Origin: Actinomycetes bacterium
Lineage (GTDB): Bacteria > Actinomycetota > Acidimicrobiia > Acidimicrobiales > RAAP-2
Reading direction: 5' to 3'
Assembly (NCBI GenBank): GCA_021791895.1
Contig: JAJYVS010000004.1
Span: forward strand, 41,710-105,709
DNA: 64,000 bases
Every line of letters begins with the position of its first letter. Position 1 is the first letter of the stretch. A program made the position numbers and the translations under genes. This document shows positions 61,249 through 64,000 of this stretch, piece after piece. The notes below the pieces were generated by a model. That model was given only the letters and a program-made list of their open reading frames with translations. It had not been told where the DNA came from and did no database searches.

Positions 61249-62472
61249 ATGCCGACGGCCCATTCGATCGATCTTTTGGATCCTGCAGCCTTCGACGGCG
61301 GGCAACCGCACGATGTGTTCGCCTGGCTCCGGGACAACGATCCAGTCCACTGGCACGAGGAACCGAACGGGACCGGGTTCTGGGCCGTCACCCGGTACGA
61401 CGACGTGAAGCTGGTCGGGCACGACGGAGAGGCCTTCTCGTCGGCACGCGGCATCATGATCCCGGACACCTCGGGGATGCCCGGCGCCGGCGACGCCGTG
61501 CCCCGGATGATGATCTCCATGGACGCGCCGGACCACAAGCACTTCCGACGGCTGGCGGTCCCCGACTTCATCCCCAAGGCAGTCAAGGCCATCACCCCGC
61601 GCCTCGGGGATCTCGCTGCCCAGATCATCGACGGGGTGATCGAGAAGGGCCAGTGCGACCTCGTCGCCGAGGTTGCCGGGCTCATGCCCTCCTACGTGAT
61701 CGCCGAGATGCTCGGCATCCCCCTCTCCGACGGGGTGGCGCTCTACGACCTCACCGAGACGATCCACAGCACCCCGGACCCCGACCACCCCGAGGCGGGG
61801 ATGCTGGCGGTCATCGAAATGCTGCAGTACGCGCACGCGGTCTGGGAAGAGCGGCGAGCCGAGCCCCGTGACGACCTGTCGACGAAGCTCGCCCATGCCA
61901 CCATCGACGGCGAGCCGTTCAGCGAGCTCGACTTCGGGATGTACTTCCTCCTTCTGGTCGACGCTGGCGGTGACACGACCCGGAACCTGGTGGCGACCGG
62001 CACGCTGGCCCTGCTGGAGCACCCCGACCAAATGGAGGTGGTGCGCGGGGATCTCGACGGCCGTCTCAACACAGCGATCGAGGAGCTCCTGCGCTGGGTG
62101 ACCCCGGTCGTGTACATGCGTCGAACGGCGACGCGACCGGCGGTGCTCGGTGGGCGTGAGATCGCGCAAGGGGACAAGGTCGTCATGTACTACGGCTCGG
62201 CGAATCGCGATCCGCGGGTGTTCAGCGCCGCCGACGTGCTCGACGTCACGCGCTGGCCGAACGAGCACGTCGCCTTCGGCGGAGGCGGACCGCACTTCTG
62301 CCTCGGGGCGCATCTGGGCCGGGCCGAGATCCAGGCGATGCTGCGGCAGATCCTCACGCGCCTTGAAGGACTGCGCCTTGCCCAGGAACCGGAGTGGCTC
62401 CGGTCGAACTTCATCTCCGGCGTGAAGCACTTGCCGGTCGAGTTCAGGGCCGGCTCGCGGGCTGCGAGCTGA
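61249..62472 (+). CDS. Cytochrome P450
   Basis: A soluble bacterial P450 of 407 residues. I-helix AGGDTTR is near 239-245, the K-helix ExxR is in IEELLRW, and the heme ligand is C351 in FGGGGPHFCLGAHL. The start PDHKHFRRLAVPDF and GGDTTRN resemble the actinobacterial steroid and terpenoid hydroxylases of the CYP124/125/142 clan, but the substrate is not assignable. It is followed after 3 bases by the phosphotransferase, so they form an operon. Ferredoxin at 52963 might serve it. Confidence 0.9.
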   Translation: MPTAHSIDLLDPAAFDGGQPHDVFAWLRDNDPVHWHEEPNGTGFWAVTRYDDVKLVGHDGEAFSSARGIMIPDTSGMPGAGDAVPRMMISMDAPDHKHFRRLAVPDFIPKAVKAITPRLGDLAAQIIDGVIEKGQCDLVAEVAGLMPSYVIAEMLGIPLSDGVALYDLTETIHSTPDPDHPEAGMLAVIEMLQYAHAVWEERRAEPRDDLSTKLAHATIDGEPFSELDFGMYFLLLVDAGGDTTRNLVATGTLALLEHPDQMEVVRGDLDGRLNTAIEELLRWVTPVVYMRRTATRPAVLGGREIAQGDKVVMYYGSANRDPRVFSAADVLDVTRWPNEHVAFGGGGPHFCLGAHLGRAEIQAMLRQILTRLEGLRLAQEPEWLRSNFISGVKHLPVEFRAGSRAAS

Positions 62473-62475
62473 CCG

Positions 62476-63570
62476 ATGGCACGACGGCCACCGCTCGTCG
62501 CCGACCCGGAGCTCGTGACGTCGGGATGGCTGACCGAGGTGCTCCAACACGCCGGAGCGATCGGCGCGGACGCCAAGGTCACCTCGTTCGTGGCATCGTC
62601 CATCGGCACCGGTCAGGTCGGTGCCAATGTGCGCTTCGCACTCACCTACGACGGCACGGACTCCGACGGCCCGGCGAGCGTGGTGTGCAAGTTCGCATCG
62701 CGCGACCCCGACAGCGCGGCGGCCGGTGTGTCGACGCTCACCTACGAGACCGAGGTCGCCTTCTACCGGGACCTGGCGGATACGGTCGACGTCAGCCGTC
62801 CCCACTGTTACTTCGCCGAGGTCGAGCAGGGCACCGCCAACGTCGTGGTCGTCATGGAGGACCTGGCGCCGGCGGAGCAGGGCGACCAGATCGCCGGCTG
62901 CACGGTGGAGCAGGCGGTGCTCGTCGTCGAGGAGGCGGCCCGGCTACACGGCCCCCGGTGGGGCGACCCGACGTTGCAGCAACTGGCGTGGCTCGACGGG
63001 AGCCGGACTTCCGAGGGCGTGGCCATGATGCTCGGCGCGATCTGGGATGCCTTCGTCGAACGCTACCGCGCCACGCTCGATCCGGTCACGCTCGAGGCCG
63101 GACCCCAGCTGATCGCGCTCATGCCAGTGATCCGGTCCAAGGCTCCGTCCGCACCCACCCCAGTGCACAGCGACTACCGGCTCGACAACATGCTGTTCGG
63201 CACCTCGGACGGTGTCCGACCGTTGACCGTCGTCGACTGGCAGACGGTGCGGCTCGGCCTCGGTCCGGGTGACGTCGCCTACTTCCTCGGCAACGCGTTC
63301 GAACCCGCGCTCCGACGGTCGTGCGAGCGCGACCTGGTGGCCCGCTACCACCGCTCGCTGATCGACGACTACGCCGTCGACGACTACCCGCTCGACGAGT
63401 GCTGGGACGACTACGTGCGATCGAGCTACAACAGTCTGATCATGGCCATCTTCGCCTCGATGATGGTCGGACGCACCGAGCGCGGCGACGCCATGTTCAT
63501 GGCGATGGCCAACCGCTCGGCGCAGATGGCGGCCGATCTCGACGCCCCCTCGGTTGTGAGCTCCAGCTAG
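62476..63570 (+). CDS. Aminoglycoside phosphotransferase-like (APH-fold) kinase
   Basis: A kinase-like protein of 364 residues. The catalytic loop HSDYRLDNML near 231 has the H-x-D-x4-N pattern, and VVDWQTVRLG provides the Mg Asp. The phosphate-binding end is less clear. APH-fold proteins next to P450s in Actinobacteria are often annotated as acyl-CoA or sugar-linked kinases, and resistance need not be meant. ATG 62476 is three bases after the P450 stop. Confidence 0.75.
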   Translation: MARRPPLVADPELVTSGWLTEVLQHAGAIGADAKVTSFVASSIGTGQVGANVRFALTYDGTDSDGPASVVCKFASRDPDSAAAGVSTLTYETEVAFYRDLADTVDVSRPHCYFAEVEQGTANVVVVMEDLAPAEQGDQIAGCTVEQAVLVVEEAARLHGPRWGDPTLQQLAWLDGSRTSEGVAMMLGAIWDAFVERYRATLDPVTLEAGPQLIALMPVIRSKAPSAPTPVHSDYRLDNMLFGTSDGVRPLTVVDWQTVRLGLGPGDVAYFLGNAFEPALRRSCERDLVARYHRSLIDDYAVDDYPLDECWDDYVRSSYNSLIMAIFASMMVGRTERGDAMFMAMANRSAQMAADLDAPSVVSSS

Positions 63571-63592
63571 ACGCCTTCTCAGGTCGCGGCCC

Positions 63593-63805
63593 GTGTCCGG
63601 CCACCTGCTGTTCTCGGACGAACGAAGCGCGACGCCCGAGCACTTTGACGCGTCAGGAAGCAGACCTATCCCGCTGGCGTGGGGAAGTTTCGTGGAGAAG
63701 CTGGCGGCCCGCGGCGTACGGGCCATCGCGCTGACCTGGGTCGACTGTGAGAAGAATTCAAGGGTCGTCCGAACGGGTCTGACTCTTGTTACGACAGGCC
63801 GCTGA
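63593..63805 (+). pseudogene. Short fragment, possible glutamine-synthetase remnant
   Basis: A 70-codon frame from GTG 63593 ends at TGA 63803-63805. It contains FVEKLAARGVRAIALTWVD, similar to the N-terminal strand of glutamine-synthetase-like proteins, and then loses similarity and stops. No continuation in another frame is seen. Base use is less GC-rich than upstream. It could be a truncated relic or a chance frame; confidence is low. The following 63806-63971 holds no gene I recognise. Confidence 0.25.
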
Positions 63806-63971
63806 GTGCCTTTGCGTTGATCTGTCGGCCCGCCGGACGGCGCTCCACCTGCTGGCCGGTCGGGAGGGCAGTGACCGAATAGGGGCCTGCTGGAAACTCG
63901 ACCCGTCACAGTCCTGTCCGCCCCCTCGACCAGCTGGCGTGCACTGCCATCCAAACGAGGAGGAGTACAGC

Positions 63972-64000
63972 ATGACCAGCATTGCACCCTTGGAACCGTC
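63972..64000 (+). CDS. Start of an unidentified gene (partial)
   Basis: ATG 63972 is preceded by GAGGAGGAG six bases away, the strongest Shine-Dalgarno in the accessory region. Only MTSIAPLEP is seen before the window ends, so no function can be given. Confidence 0.5.

Noticed and set aside
62476..63570. Aminoglycoside resistance gene
   Set aside because: It only shares the APH fold and sits with a P450. Resistance would need experimental support.

Overview
The window is high-GC chromosomal DNA from an aerobic actinobacterium. The evidence is pervasive GTG/TTG starts, ATGA/GTGA/TTGA stop-start overlaps, a diheme QcrC with a triple-membrane-segment Rieske QcrA, a subunit-IV CtaF, HelD, a CtpE-like pump, an SCO6745-family gene and several TANNNT -10 boxes placed directly before start codons. 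HpnA- and HpnO-like genes would fit a hopanoid producer. Acidimicrobiia is my best guess at class level, but the sequence alone does not prove it.

Layout. 1-14.06 kb: nuoD-N, the 3' part of a complex I operon on the plus strand, followed by a HAD phosphatase. 14.6-20.6 kb, minus strand: ybjQ, hemE, hemH, hemG, lnt, then a frameshifted crotonase relic. 20.8-27.2 kb, plus strand: helD, then ctaE-qcrC-qcrA-qcrB. 27.2-32.6 kb: a CtpE-like P-type ATPase, a universal stress protein on the opposite strand, and a P1B-type ATPase with a TPC motif and a C-terminal hemerythrin-like domain. 32.6-35.2 kb: MFS, HIT-family protein and acyl-CoA thioesterase. 35.3-39.9 kb, minus strand: ctaC-ctaD-ctaF, tatA, a CopD-like membrane protein and a crotonase. 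40-45.5 kb: SCO6745-family protein, membrane protein, ogt, hpnA with an HpnO-like aminotransferase, and an EAL protein. 45.6-48.5 kb: three-gene proton-translocating transhydrogenase. 48.5-55.3 kb: PIN-TRAM membrane protein, crotonase, a small split gene, UbiB-like kinase, ferredoxin, gltX and a DUF218 protein. 55.3-55.5 kb: tRNA-Gln(CUG) and tRNA-Glu(CUC). 55.5-64 kb looks accessory: a lower-GC MFS gene, a DUF169 / D-2-hydroxyacid dehydrogenase / TPP-enzyme operon, an epoxide hydrolase-like protein, a cytochrome P450, a phosphotransferase, a short possible gene remnant and the first codons of one more gene.

How the genes work together. Complex I, the bc1 complex (QcrABC), the aa3 oxidase (CtaC-F) and the transhydrogenase form a nearly complete aerobic respiratory chain, and hemE/H/G supply part of its heme. 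ctaE is with qcrCAB and is 8 kb from ctaCDF. The least explained unit is the DUF169 / dehydrogenase / TPP-enzyme operon (57.0-60.5 kb), whose three genes overlap by four bases each. Other points of interest are an Lnt homologue with Ser where the nucleophilic Cys should be, the hemerythrin-tailed metal ATPase, and two genes with offset reading frames (the HIT protein and the crotonase relic). I saw no CRISPR array, insertion sequence, phage module or replication origin. No gene-free stretch exceeds about 230 bases.
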